DNA from: 2-02-FULL-55-14 sp964473365
GTDB lineage: Bacteria; Bacteroidota; Ignavibacteria; UBA10030
Direction of reading: 5' to 3'
Assembly (NCBI GenBank): GCA_964473365.1
Contig: CAYYOV010000022.1
Location: 1-51,475 of the forward strand
DNA: 51,475 nucleotides
The notes under the pieces were generated by a model. The model saw only the letters and a program-made list of their open reading frames with translations. It had not been told where the DNA came from and did no database searches. Below, piece by piece: positions 23,803-33,133 of this stretch. Position 1 is the stretch's first letter; each line of letters opens with the position of its first letter. The position numbers and the translations under genes are program-made.

Positions 23803-24533
23803 GTGTTTCCCCTCCGTTCGACGAGGTGACGGCGAAACGATTCCTCGAGGAATCCCATGGTCGTTCCCTTCATGTCATACTCTGCCAGCAGGCGTCCATC
23901 GTTGATGAACAAGACGCGGCTGCAGACATGTTCGACCTCGGTCAGATTGTGTGAACTGAAGAAGACGGTCACGCCGCGAGACTTCTGCATTGCAAGGAAT
24001 TCACGAAGCTCGAAGACCGACGGAGGATCGAGCGATGCCGTCGGTTCATCGAGGAAGACGATGCGAGGAGAACCGAGGAATGCGAGAATGAGTTCGACTT
24101 TTTGCCGCATCCCCTTTGACATCGACGAGAGGGAGCGATCGGCCGACCCGGACATCGTGAACGCGCTGAGATATTCATCCACCTGGCCTGAGGGCGCCGC
24201 CGGAGAAAGGAGTGCCGCGTGAAACGTAAGGAGCTCGCGGACGGTCAGTGTTGGCGTCCTGAAATGTGAATCCGCCTGATATCCTGTCCAGGAGCGTGTT
24301 TCGAGCGCGTCGGGTTCATGACCGAAGATCGAGGCCGAGGCGCCCGTGTCGGAAGGAAGAAAACCGAGGAGAATCCTGAGGAGTGTGGACTTGCCGGCAC
24401 CGTTGGGTCCGATCAGGCCGACCACTTCTCCGGGTTCAATGACGAACGAGACATCAGAGAGCGCTCTGACTGATGAACGGAACGAGCGATACGTCTTGGA
24501 GACACTCGACGCGCGAATGGCAGGAGAAGACAT
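23799..24533 (-). CDS. ABC transporter ATP-binding protein
   Basis: 244 residues. Walker A is GPNGAGKST, the signature is LSSMSKGMRQKVEL, Walker B is IVFLDEP, then the switch His in VFFSSHNLTEVEHV. It belongs to the CcmA/ABC-2 exporter branch. The Q-loop glutamine is seen in GYQADSHF. I chose the ATG at 24533 because the domain begins nine residues later. An in-frame extension to 24659 adds atypical sequence. No ribosome site is obvious; the 150 bases before it (24534-24682) hold nothing recognisable. It pairs with the permease that follows. Confidence 0.9.
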   Translation of the reverse strand: MSSPAIRASSVSKTYRSFRSSVRALSDVSFVIEPGEVVGLIGPNGAGKSTLLRILLGFLPSDTGASASIFGHEPDALETRSWTGYQADSHFRTPTLTVRELLTFHAALLSPAAPSGQVDEYLSAFTMSGSADRSLSSMSKGMRQKVELILAFLGSPRIVFLDEPTASLDPPSVFELREFLAMQKSRGVTVFFSSHNLTEVEHVCSRVLFINDGRLLAEYDMKGTTMGFLEESFRRHLVERRGNT

Positions 24534-24682
24534 GGGGAGGAATGTGGAGAACCGCGCCGCAAAAAACAAGCGAAGGCTCGATGCGTCACTGAGCAAAGGA
24601 GAAATGTGGTCGGAATACCATGAGGCGGGGAGGGCTCCGCCGCTCTCAGCTTGCCTCAACCCCGGACAGGCCTGCCTTCTGC

Positions 24683-25693
24683 CTACTTCTCCAACTCTTC
24701 AAATGATGCCACACCGATCCTCCAGTTCGCCCATCCGGAAAAATCAAAATGCCACCATTCCCACTCATATTGCTTGAATCCTTCTCGTTCCAACGCTGTC
24801 GTAAGCAGCTCACGATGCCATCGTTGCAGTGACGTGCCTCCGGGATAGTGCGGAAAGGCCCGCTCGGAGAACTCGTCATAGCCGCTAACCATGTCGGCTG
24901 GCGATCCGGTATCGAGATGATAGAGCGTGACGTCCAGTGCACATCCACGGTTGTGGCGGGAGCCTTTGGAGGGATTGGCGACGAAGACCTCCTTCATGGC
25001 GTCAGGCGTCGCGTCCCAGAACATCTTCGTCACGGCCCAGGGTCGATACGCGTCGTGCGCGAGCAGGCCGTACCCATACTGGCGAAGCCATGCATGCGCT
25101 CGGGCCGCCGCTTCGGCCGCAGGCCGTTGCAAGTATGCACGTGCCAGCGAATAGAACTGCTGCCCCATAAAGTTGTTGGTCGAGGCGTAGCGGATATCGT
25201 ACCGAATCGTCGAGTCGAGGGACCGCAATTCTACGAGGTCTGTTGGCCGAAATGAGCCGGATTCGACCGGCGGGGATGCGGCTCTCGCACGGCGGAGAAG
25301 TTCCTTCTCGGGAAAAAGCGGCGCAATACGGAACGTTTGCCCGTCCTCGGCATCCAATGCCCGCCGCCGATAGATGCGACCTCCAAAGCGCAGCGTGTCG
25401 GGTCGCCCATTGGGACGCCAGAATAGGTCGACGCTCCGGCCCGTCGGGTGGAGCCACGACATGAACGTCGCCGACTCCAGAGGATCGGCCGCACCGTTCA
25501 AATGCCCAAGCCACATCGATCCGCCATTCTCAAAGAAGATGAGCGTGTCGGCACCGATGTATTCGCCGATCAACCGCTTCACGGAAGGAGTGACGTCGGC
25601 CGGCTTCGGCGCGAGGTTCTGTGCTTGGGCCCCTGTTGTGGCGCAGGCCGAAGCGATCAGGAACATCGACAGGATGCGGTTCAGCTCGTTCAT
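24683..25693 (-). CDS. Secreted D-alanyl-D-alanine dipeptidase, VanX/DdpX family, with N-terminal extension
   Basis: 336 residues against about 200 for VanX. The first 24 are a signal peptide (possible lipobox ASAC, or cleavage after AQA). Residues 30-150 form an extra strand-rich domain with no recognised relatives. The peptidase domain has AHDAYRPWAV, the zinc motif SRHNRGCALD (HxxGxAxD) and EWEWWHFDF (catalytic Glu and third zinc His). It hydrolyses D-Ala-D-Ala and acts in peptidoglycan turnover or recycling rather than vancomycin resistance, since no vanH/vanA neighbours exist. It is part of the envelope operon. Confidence 0.88.
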   Translation of the reverse strand: MNELNRILSMFLIASACATTGAQAQNLAPKPADVTPSVKRLIGEYIGADTLIFFENGGSMWLGHLNGAADPLESATFMSWLHPTGRSVDLFWRPNGRPDTLRFGGRIYRRRALDAEDGQTFRIAPLFPEKELLRRARAASPPVESGSFRPTDLVELRSLDSTIRYDIRYASTNNFMGQQFYSLARAYLQRPAAEAAARAHAWLRQYGYGLLAHDAYRPWAVTKMFWDATPDAMKEVFVANPSKGSRHNRGCALDVTLYHLDTGSPADMVSGYDEFSERAFPHYPGGTSLQRWHRELLTTALEREGFKQYEWEWWHFDFSGWANWRIGVASFEELEK

Positions 25694-25750
25694 CAGCGTT
25701 CAGTGGTTGATGGATGTTCTTCTGTCGTCATGTCACGGGATCGACCGGCC

Positions 25751-26590
25751 CTAGAACACCAGCACCTCCCGCATCCGTGCGATGAGCGGAACGATCTCCC
25801 GTCCCCAGTACTTCCACGAATGGCCACCCGGGGTCTCGTGATATTCGTATCGCACCCCGTGCGCACGAAGCGTGTCGGCCAGCATCCGATGGGCTGGAAG
25901 GAACCCCCGGAAGCCGTCCTGGATCCCCGTGGCGAGATAGACATACGGTGCACGGCTTGTGTCGACGCTGCCGATCAAAGCGTACACGTCGTTGCGGTCG
26001 CGATGAGCATTGGGCTCCGGCCCGAACGCACGCCGCAGCGAGCGGTTCAGCGACGCTCCACGTGGTTGACGGAGGGTGTCTTCCATGAAGCTCACGAGCG
26101 AGAACGCCCCGCTCAGACTTCCGCAGAACGAAAACTGGGCCGGATGCTTCAGCCCGTAGAGCAACGCGCCGTATCCCCCCATCGAAAGGCCCACGACCGA
26201 TCGCCGCGTGGAGTCGACACGAAAGCGACCTTCGACCGCCTTCCGCAGATCGTTCAAGAGATACCGTTCATAGGCGTTCGTTGAGTCGCCCAAGGCATCG
26301 ACGTACCACGAATTGTCGGCATCGGGAAGGACCACGATGAGCGGAATGTCGCGAACGAACGAAGCGACGGAGGTCCGGTCGGCCCAATCGCGGTATGAAC
26401 CGTCGTGGCCGTGCAAGAGATAGAGAATGGGATACGCCCTCTCGGGGTCGTGGTTCCGAGGAAGCAACACGCCGTATCGTCGTACGACGCCGAGAGCGGG
26501 AGAGCGCAGACTGTCGATCAGCATCTGGTCCTGGGCAAGACTTGTGGTCGTCAGCAATACGGAGATGAACAGAACGTGAGCGGTCCTCAT
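25751..26590 (-). CDS. Secreted alpha/beta-hydrolase, esterase family (putative esterase D/tributyrin type)
   Basis: 279 residues with a signal peptide (MRTAHVLFISVLLTTTSLAQ). The oxyanion region is YLLHGHDGSYRDW, the nucleophile elbow is VVGLSMGGYGA (GxSxG), and the catalytic His is in TPGGHSWKYW. The acid is probably an Asp near YLATGIQDGF. The family includes acyl-esterases, feruloyl esterases and mycolyltransferase-like enzymes, so the substrate is open. The ATG overlaps the stop of the VWA gene (ATGA), showing translational coupling. It is located outside the cytoplasm. Confidence 0.88.
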   Translation of the reverse strand: MRTAHVLFISVLLTTTSLAQDQMLIDSLRSPALGVVRRYGVLLPRNHDPERAYPILYLLHGHDGSYRDWADRTSVASFVRDIPLIVVLPDADNSWYVDALGDSTNAYERYLLNDLRKAVEGRFRVDSTRRSVVGLSMGGYGALLYGLKHPAQFSFCGSLSGAFSLVSFMEDTLRQPRGASLNRSLRRAFGPEPNAHRDRNDVYALIGSVDTSRAPYVYLATGIQDGFRGFLPAHRMLADTLRAHGVRYEYHETPGGHSWKYWGREIVPLIARMREVLVF

Positions 26591-28743
26591 AGCATCCCCG
26601 ATCTCTTGCGGAAGAACCACTCGGCGGAAAACAGGAGGACAACGATGGCGAGCATCCACGGATGATCCCACAGGTCGACGTCAGTGCGTCGGACCAGGTC
26701 GGTCTCGCGGAATGCCGGGAGCGTTCGGATGCGCTCGACCGCGTCTGTGATCTCGCCGGGGGTCACGTATGCACCCCCCGTTCGGGATGCCAGTCCTTCA
26801 AGAAGGGTCCGGTTGAGGCTCGTTTCGATGAATTCGATGTTGATGCCGCCGACGGAGAACCTCCCGCGATCCTCTCCGAGCACGGTTCCGTTGGCCCGAA
26901 CGACCGAGACCGTCGAATAATCGCCGGGAGTCAAGCTGGGAAGAGAACCGGCATATTGTCCGTTGCCAAGCGGTGAGAGGATCGTCGAAACGGTGACGCC
27001 GTTCCCGCGCGCCGTGACCTCGACGTCGGCATCGTTGACAGGCTGGAGACTTTCGTCGTAGACCTGCCCCGAAAAGGCAGGAGGTTCGAGCGACGTGAAG
27101 ACCTCTCGATCCGGCCGGACACGAATACGGCGTTCATCTTCAACTGCCGTCAGCCAGCGAACCATGCGGTTCACAAAGTCGTCGACCTGGTCAGCGGTTC
27201 CCGCAACGGTCGGGGCCAGGAGCTTCCAGCGCCACAGGCCGTACGCCGCCAGCACGGCGGTCCTCCGGCCTTCATGACGGCGCACCACGAGCAAGGGATC
27301 GCCCAGTTCCTTATTCCCGGCGCGGGCGGTGGCCAGCACATCGGATCCCGGTCGAGGGATACATCGACCTATCGGACGGAACAGTGGTGGGAGAGACGTC
27401 CAAGGGTCGATGCCGTTCGTCGCCTTGAGGATGGGATGTCGGCGACGGGCTTCGGAAACCGAGAAGAACACCGGCTGTTCGCTGCCGACGACCGCATCGA
27501 TGGACACCGGCAATTGATCGGCGAGCGGCCCCAATCGGGAGAAGTCCGTGGTACGCTGCGGCAGATACCAGAGCGGGGTGGCCGCAGGTGCATCGCGCAC
27601 GATCGACCGCAGCACAAGATCAGGGGTCCGCGCGTCCGGGAGCCCTACGAGGATCATGACACTTGCCCGGCGGAGTTCTTCGGGCGAGAGCGGCCCCTCC
27701 AGGAACGAACCGGCGGGTGTGCCCGTGCGCATCACGACCGTGAGCGTCGAATCGGCCGAAAGCGACCTCCGAAGGAACGCCGCATCCTGGTTCGGTGTGG
27801 ATGAGACGATCAGCACCCGCTGCTTTTCGCTGAGGACGTTCGTCAGAAAGCTGGCCGAGTTGTTCCGCGTCGTGATCTCGCCGGGCAGACGCGTCACGTT
27901 CACACTCGACCGGTGCCAACCAGCGCTGTCGGGCGAAAAGTACAGCATGAGCCGCCGGTCGTATGAACCGGCGTCAAGCACGAGGCTCGTCCGGTCCACC
28001 ACGCGTCCTCGGTGTTCGAGCGTCACATCCACCGTCTCGCCGCGGGCGCCGCTGCTGTGGAGGACGATGTGAACCGGCACGCGGGTGCCCGCGTACGCCG
28101 TTTCGTTCGAGACGATTTGGCTGATTCGAAGGTCACGCGGCTCGTTGGTGTCGCCGATCCCGACGGCAAAGACGGGCGATCCAAGCGCCTGGGCTTCGTA
28201 CACCGGATTCTCGTTCGTCGTCGTGTTGCCGTCCGTCACGAGGATCACGGCTGCCGGCCGGTTCGAAGGGTCGGAGAGCCGGATATCCCGAAAGGCCCCG
28301 GCAAGGTCCGTCCGTTCTCCGGCGAACGTGAGGGAATCGGCAGACCACCGTGAGACGTGACGACGCCGGTCGGCAAATGTCGACCAACGCACCGTAGCAC
28401 TGCGAGCGAGCGAGGCGAACGTCGGATCGTTCACAAGCTGGCGAACGGCATCGCGACGGTCACCCTGAGCATCGATGAGCGCAAGCGACTGTGAATCGTC
28501 CACAAGCACGTCAACGAGGGGAGGAACGGAGGAACGCTCGATCAGCGAGAATACGGGCTCCCCCAGCAAAAGGATGAGGAACCAGAGGGAGGCGGCGCGA
28601 AGGATAATGAACGCCCGACGTCGTCCAGGCGGCTGTGGGGGCACAGGGAACCGATACGACCACCATGCGATGAGGACGGCCGCAGCCAGGCCAATGAATG
28701 CGAAGAGGACGTGATACGAAAGGGCGAGGTCGACGCTGGGCAT
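26587..28743 (-). CDS. Membrane-anchored VWA-domain protein of the MoxR/Bat-associated type
   Basis: 718 residues. Two N-terminal TM helices (about 8-28 and 44-64) precede a von Willebrand A domain whose MIDAS motif reads VDDSQS (DxSxS) with LVTDGNTT later. Beta-rich Ig-like regions follow, then a region resembling the GATase-like fold of such proteins (VLIVSSTPNQDAAFLRRSL), and a C-terminal TM helix (WMLAIVVLLFSAEWFF). In MoxR clusters such proteins are thought to be client or chaperone partners for envelope assembly. It begins nine bases after the subtilisin stop. The usual DUF58 partner is absent. Confidence 0.85.
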   Translation of the reverse strand: MPSVDLALSYHVLFAFIGLAAAVLIAWWSYRFPVPPQPPGRRRAFIILRAASLWFLILLLGEPVFSLIERSSVPPLVDVLVDDSQSLALIDAQGDRRDAVRQLVNDPTFASLARSATVRWSTFADRRRHVSRWSADSLTFAGERTDLAGAFRDIRLSDPSNRPAAVILVTDGNTTTNENPVYEAQALGSPVFAVGIGDTNEPRDLRISQIVSNETAYAGTRVPVHIVLHSSGARGETVDVTLEHRGRVVDRTSLVLDAGSYDRRLMLYFSPDSAGWHRSSVNVTRLPGEITTRNNSASFLTNVLSEKQRVLIVSSTPNQDAAFLRRSLSADSTLTVVMRTGTPAGSFLEGPLSPEELRRASVMILVGLPDARTPDLVLRSIVRDAPAATPLWYLPQRTTDFSRLGPLADQLPVSIDAVVGSEQPVFFSVSEARRRHPILKATNGIDPWTSLPPLFRPIGRCIPRPGSDVLATARAGNKELGDPLLVVRRHEGRRTAVLAAYGLWRWKLLAPTVAGTADQVDDFVNRMVRWLTAVEDERRIRVRPDREVFTSLEPPAFSGQVYDESLQPVNDADVEVTARGNGVTVSTILSPLGNGQYAGSLPSLTPGDYSTVSVVRANGTVLGEDRGRFSVGGINIEFIETSLNRTLLEGLASRTGGAYVTPGEITDAVERIRTLPAFRETDLVRRTDVDLWDHPWMLAIVVLLFSAEWFFRKRSGML

Positions 28744-28751
28744 GCGTTCGA

Positions 28752-30830
28752 CTATTTCAGGAGCACCATAGTTCCCGACAACGTACTGTGCGGCGACGTG
28801 AGACGATAAACGTAGATGCCGCTCGCAAGCGGACGGCCGCCGGTATCCCGCACGTCAGACCACGGAATAACATTATCACCGAGGGTGCTGGGACCATCGT
28901 AGACTGTGCGGATATGCCGCCCGAGCAGATCATATACGTCGAGCCGGACAGGTTCGATGCGAGGAGCGCGGAAGAGGAACGTCGTCCCGGCGTTGAAGGG
29001 ATTGGGGTAGTTGGAAACGAGTTGATATCCCGCCGGCACCGGCGGAGGCGCACCCGGCGGAAAGAGCGCGGTAAGGCTGTCGGATGAGGGCTGCAGGGCG
29101 AACGTCGAAGTGCCGACCGGCCGGCGCAGGACCGATCCGCCGGTGACTCCATAGGTTAGATATCCAACATAGGCCGTGTCCGTCGGTCCGCTCACGGGGA
29201 ACGAAGCAGAGTACAGACCGGGCGTCGCAGAGGGGGCGAACAGCACACGCGTGAATGCCGAATCTGGTTCCGAGCGGCGCCGGTAGTACAGCGCGAACTG
29301 ATCGGGCGCAAGGGGTGCGTTGGACAACGTCCGCAGCGACACGATCATCATCGGTGTCCCGTTCAATACGTAGTACTGGACGAGCGGCAGGTTCGACACC
29401 ACGGGTCCGATCGACAGAGCGGCCGCGAGGGCGTCTACGCGGCCCGACCCGTAGTACGGGTTTGGCCATCTAGTCGTCTTCGCGGTACCGTCGCTGGCGC
29501 GATTGGCGGTGGTCATCAGCGCTGACCGGATCTGCATCGGCGTCGCATCCGGATGTGCCGACAGGATCAGCGCGGCGGCAGCGGCCGTGAGAGGGGTCGA
29601 GAACGAGGTACCTTGCCAGAAGGAGAAGCCGGTCGGAGCGGTTCCCGGAGGGGCGTAGACGCCGGCGCCTTGTGCGACCACCTCAGGTTTCATACGACCG
29701 TCTGCGGTCGGTCCGGTCGAGCTGAAACCGGTCAGGATGCCGTCGGAGAAAGTGGCGCCGACTGAAATGATGCTGTCCGCGTCGGCGGGAGCGATGAGCG
29801 TTCCGGTGAAATTGACGATGGAAGTGTCGGTCCGGAACGTCCCTTCATTCCCCATTGCGGTGACGAGGAGAACGCCTCGTCCGGCCAGATGACGCGCCGC
29901 CTTCGTGGTGATGGCGGTCCTGCCGTTCATCTGTGAATAGTATGGGTACCAGTCGATGTACCCCAGTGATGTCGAAATGATGTCCACCCCGAGGGCTTCG
30001 AGCCACTCCAACCCTTGAACGTAGTAGTCTTCTTCGACCGACGTTTCAGACTGTGCGACCTCGGTCTTCCCGAGCGCCAGCGTTGCACCGAACGCCGGTC
30101 CGATCAATGAACCCGGAAGGTATCCGGCCAGCGTGCCAAGCGTCGCAGAGCCGTGGTATCCTTGGTCTGAAGGTTCTCCGGGCTGGATCGAGGTGTTGGA
30201 ATCGCGCTGGATGAAGTCATATTCCGCGGCCACGCGTATCGATCTCAGCGCGGGATGTTCACGGTGGTAGTTGAAACCGTCGTCGAGCATGCCGACCATG
30301 ACCCCCGCGCCAATGACGCCAGCACCGTGAAGGGCGACCGCATTGATATTGGCATTCTGCGTCAACGAGGTACCGTACGACTGCATTGTGCGCGCATCGG
30401 TCTTCAGTAACGGGGAAGCAAGGGGAGCCGCGCTGACAGGCATCGGACGGCGCAGCGAACGGCGGACCGGCTCAATGCGGGCCACGAATGGCATCCGCGC
30501 GATCGCTTCGGCCTCAGAAGGTTGGGCGAGTTCGACGGAAGCGGCGTTGAGCCATCGAGAGATGGCATGCACGTGCAGGCCGGCAGAACGTATGCCTTCG
30601 AGGTACGCTGGAGAGACCGGGCGATCGTTGTCGTCGATCAGACGGTCGGGGGCCATGACCTTCGCACGTCGTTCAAGTGCCCGAGGGGACAGATACGAGA
30701 TGTCCTCGGAACCAGTGTGAGGCTTGTCCTTGAAGAAGACCCACCACCGTTGTGCCGATTGAGCCGACGCGTCGGTGACGATGATCGACACAAGAAGGAA
30801 CGCGATGCAGAAGCGCACCATGGCTGACAT
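28752..30830 (-). CDS. Secreted S8 subtilisin-like peptidase with T9SS type A sorting domain
   Basis: 692 residues. The signal peptide ends at DASAQS. The S8 triad is Asp in GVMVGMLDDGFN, His in GYHGSATLG and Ser in QGTSFSTPLTAAAAALIL. Oxyanion Asn is in LVTAMGNEG. The last 90 residues are a type A C-terminal sorting domain (SNYPNPFNAGTTF, LDVYDLLGRHIRTVYDG, GIYVYRL). This routes proteins through type IX secretion and marks the FCB group. The ATG at 30830 shares one base with the MoxR stop (TGATG). It is transcribed inside the MoxR-VWA pair. Confidence 0.93.
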   Translation of the reverse strand: MSAMVRFCIAFLLVSIIVTDASAQSAQRWWVFFKDKPHTGSEDISYLSPRALERRAKVMAPDRLIDDNDRPVSPAYLEGIRSAGLHVHAISRWLNAASVELAQPSEAEAIARMPFVARIEPVRRSLRRPMPVSAAPLASPLLKTDARTMQSYGTSLTQNANINAVALHGAGVIGAGVMVGMLDDGFNYHREHPALRSIRVAAEYDFIQRDSNTSIQPGEPSDQGYHGSATLGTLAGYLPGSLIGPAFGATLALGKTEVAQSETSVEEDYYVQGLEWLEALGVDIISTSLGYIDWYPYYSQMNGRTAITTKAARHLAGRGVLLVTAMGNEGTFRTDTSIVNFTGTLIAPADADSIISVGATFSDGILTGFSSTGPTADGRMKPEVVAQGAGVYAPPGTAPTGFSFWQGTSFSTPLTAAAAALILSAHPDATPMQIRSALMTTANRASDGTAKTTRWPNPYYGSGRVDALAAALSIGPVVSNLPLVQYYVLNGTPMMIVSLRTLSNAPLAPDQFALYYRRRSEPDSAFTRVLFAPSATPGLYSASFPVSGPTDTAYVGYLTYGVTGGSVLRRPVGTSTFALQPSSDSLTALFPPGAPPPVPAGYQLVSNYPNPFNAGTTFLFRAPRIEPVRLDVYDLLGRHIRTVYDGPSTLGDNVIPWSDVRDTGGRPLASGIYVYRLTSPHSTLSGTMVLLK

Positions 30831-31840
30831 CAACCCACCGAGTCGTCGAGGAGGCGTTGTACGATCTGCACCGGCGCGATTCCCTCTGCTTCGGCGGCAA
30901 AGCTGGTGACCAGACGGTGGCGAAGCACGGGAGCGGCAATGGCCTTGACGTCGCTGATCTCGGGCGAGGGCCGGCCCTGCAGGATCGCGCGCGTCTTGGC
31001 TCCGAGAATGAGGAACTGCGAGGCCCGGGGTCCAGCGCCCCACCGAACCCAGCGGCGGATGTAGTCAGGGGCGTCGGCTGCCGTCGGTCGTGACCGATGG
31101 GCCAGCGCGACGGCGTACCGAACGACGTTGTCGGCAACCGGCACGCGGCGGACGAGCTGCTGGAATGCGATCACGTCGTCCGCGCTGAGCACCGGCTTGA
31201 CCTCGGCAGCATACTGGCTGGTCGTCGACTGGACGATGCGGACCTCTTCGTCGACCGACGGATACTCCAGCCAGAGATTGAACATGAATCGGTCGAGCTG
31301 CGCCTCGGGAAGAGGGTACGTGCCTTCTTGTTCGATCGGGTTCTGCGTTGCCAGCACGAAGAACGGTTCGTCAAGCGTGTAGGTATGGCCGCCGGCGGTG
31401 ACATGGTGCTCTTGCATAGCCTCGAGGAGCGCCGCCTGGGTCTTCGGCGGCGTGCGATTGATCTCATCGGCCAGGATGATATTGGCAAATACGGGACCCT
31501 GCACGAACCGGAACGACTTCGTCCCCCTGGCCTCGGTAGTCTCGATCACCTCGGTACCGGTGATATCGCCCGGCATGAGATCCGGCGTGAATTGAATGCG
31601 GTTGAATTTGAGGTCGAGCGCTTGGGCGAGCGTCTTGATCAGGAGGGTCTTTGCGAGGCCCGGGACCCCGACGAGCAGGCCGTGCCCGCGGGCGAGCAGA
31701 GAAATGATCAAATGTTCGACGATGGCGTCCTGACCGACGATCACCTTGCCGATCTCAGCACGGAGGCGTCCATACGCGTCGGTAAGGTCACGAACGGCTT
31801 CAACATCGGAACCGGAAGATTGACGGGTGCGAGTGGCCAC
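30830..31840 (-). CDS. MoxR-family AAA+ ATPase
   Basis: 336 residues starting at GTG. Walker A is GVPGLAKT, Walker B is IILADEINRTPPKTQAALLEAMQE (with sensor and MoxR signature), and the arginine-finger region contains QNPIEQEGTYPLPEAQLDRFMF. A helical lid domain follows. MoxR ATPases act with VWA proteins as chaperones that insert cofactors or remodel membrane complexes. A VWA gene lies two genes downstream, separated by the subtilisin. It begins 18 bases after the SurA-like gene, linking it to the foldases. Confidence 0.95.
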   Translation of the reverse strand: MATRTRQSSGSDVEAVRDLTDAYGRLRAEIGKVIVGQDAIVEHLIISLLARGHGLLVGVPGLAKTLLIKTLAQALDLKFNRIQFTPDLMPGDITGTEVIETTEARGTKSFRFVQGPVFANIILADEINRTPPKTQAALLEAMQEHHVTAGGHTYTLDEPFFVLATQNPIEQEGTYPLPEAQLDRFMFNLWLEYPSVDEEVRIVQSTTSQYAAEVKPVLSADDVIAFQQLVRRVPVADNVVRYAVALAHRSRPTAADAPDYIRRWVRWGAGPRASQFLILGAKTRAILQGRPSPEISDVKAIAAPVLRHRLVTSFAAEAEGIAPVQIVQRLLDDSVG

Positions 31841-31858
31841 GGCGGCGTCCGGAAGTGG

Positions 31859-33133
31859 TCAGAGACGGATATCCAGGTAGATCGTACGCTTCAATTCTTG
31901 GACCCATTCGGAGTTCTGCCGGTTGCGCTTCAGGTACAGCGCGACCTGGGCCACGCGGTCATAGTCAGTCTCCACGGTCATGGCGTGAGCGGCGATCCGT
32001 TCGCGCAGCCACACGATGTGCCAGCCGTATGTCGACCCGAGGCTCGCTCGTGCCGGCTGGCTGATCTCACCCGGTTGAAGGCTCATGACCGTTGCAGAGA
32101 ATTCGGGCACGAACTGATCGGCAGTCAGCGTGCCGAGTTCGCCCCCCTGCGCCCGTGTCTCTTCGTCCTGCGAATGGCGTCGCGCCAGATCGGCGAATGG
32201 AACTCCTGCAAGCGCCGAATCGCGGAGGACGTCGAGAAACCGGACTGCGGCAGAATCCGACTCAGCTCCGCGTTCGACACGAAGCAAGATATGCCGGGCC
32301 CGCACTTGATCGCCGCGGCGCTCCATCAGTTGGACGACATGGTAGCCGTACTGCGTTTTGATGACGGATGAGATCTGGCCAGGTTGGAGGCCGAAGACTG
32401 CCTCTTCGAATTCCCGGACATAATCGCCGCGCCGGGCCCACCCGAGATCGCCTCCGCCGGAAGCCGTCCCGTCGACCGAGTAGCGCCGTGCGAAATCGGC
32501 AAAGTCACCCCCGGCGGCGATACTGTCGCGGACCTTTGAAAGTCGCTCGCGTGTAGTGCGTTCGATGTTCGAGTCGGGTTGGGGAACGACGAAGAGATGG
32601 CTGACGGTGAACTCTTCCGGGACCTGCGGAAGGCTGTCGCGGAAGGCCGCATAGAACTCTTCCACTTCGCGTCGCGTTACCTGCAACCCGGCCTCGCGCT
32701 GTTGTCGCACCTTCTGCACGAGCAATTGCTGACGGATCTCGTCGCGGTATTCGCGCTTGATCCGGCTGATCGATTTGCCGTACAGCTGCTCGACCCGCTG
32801 CTCTGACCCGACCTGACGAATGAAATTCTGCACCTGCTGGTCGAGCGCACGGTTCACCTCGTCGTCCGTCACCTCGACGCTGTCGATGATCGCCTGGGCG
32901 AGAATGAGCTTCTCCGTGATCATCCCGTCCAGCACTTGGCGGCGGAGCTCGGGTGACTCGGCTTCAAGCCGGTTCTGGATCGCCAGGAACGAAACCCGCT
33001 CGCTCAGTTCGGATTCGGTGATGATCTCCTTGTCGACGACCGCGATGATGCGATCGAGCGGGGTCTGTGCGGACAAGGAAAGGAGGGCGCCGCAGAGGAC
33101 GCCGAGGACACGCAACGATCGGGTTATGTTCAT
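31859..33133 (-). CDS. SurA-like periplasmic peptidyl-prolyl isomerase/chaperone
   Basis: 424 residues. After a signal peptide (VLGVLCGALLSLSAQ), a SurA_N chaperone domain (DRIIAVVDKEIITESEL) runs to about 160. Two parvulin-type rotamase domains follow (VSHLFVVPQPD...GGGDLGWARRGDYVREFEEAVF and RARHILLRVERG...GGELGTLTADQFVPEF). SurA escorts unfolded outer-membrane proteins across the periplasm. Its ATG overlaps the stop of the upstream lipoprotein foldase (ATGA). Three foldase genes in a row open this operon. Confidence 0.92.
   Translation of the reverse strand: MNITRSLRVLGVLCGALLSLSAQTPLDRIIAVVDKEIITESELSERVSFLAIQNRLEAESPELRRQVLDGMITEKLILAQAIIDSVEVTDDEVNRALDQQVQNFIRQVGSEQRVEQLYGKSISRIKREYRDEIRQQLLVQKVRQQREAGLQVTRREVEEFYAAFRDSLPQVPEEFTVSHLFVVPQPDSNIERTTRERLSKVRDSIAAGGDFADFARRYSVDGTASGGGDLGWARRGDYVREFEEAVFGLQPGQISSVIKTQYGYHVVQLMERRGDQVRARHILLRVERGAESDSAAVRFLDVLRDSALAGVPFADLARRHSQDEETRAQGGELGTLTADQFVPEFSATVMSLQPGEISQPARASLGSTYGWHIVWLRERIAAHAMTVETDYDRVAQVALYLKRNRQNSEWVQELKRTIYLDIRL

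Noticed and set aside
31097..32371. 424-codon plus-strand open frame
   Set aside because: Antisense to MoxR and the SurA-like gene; no domain and shadow-like composition.
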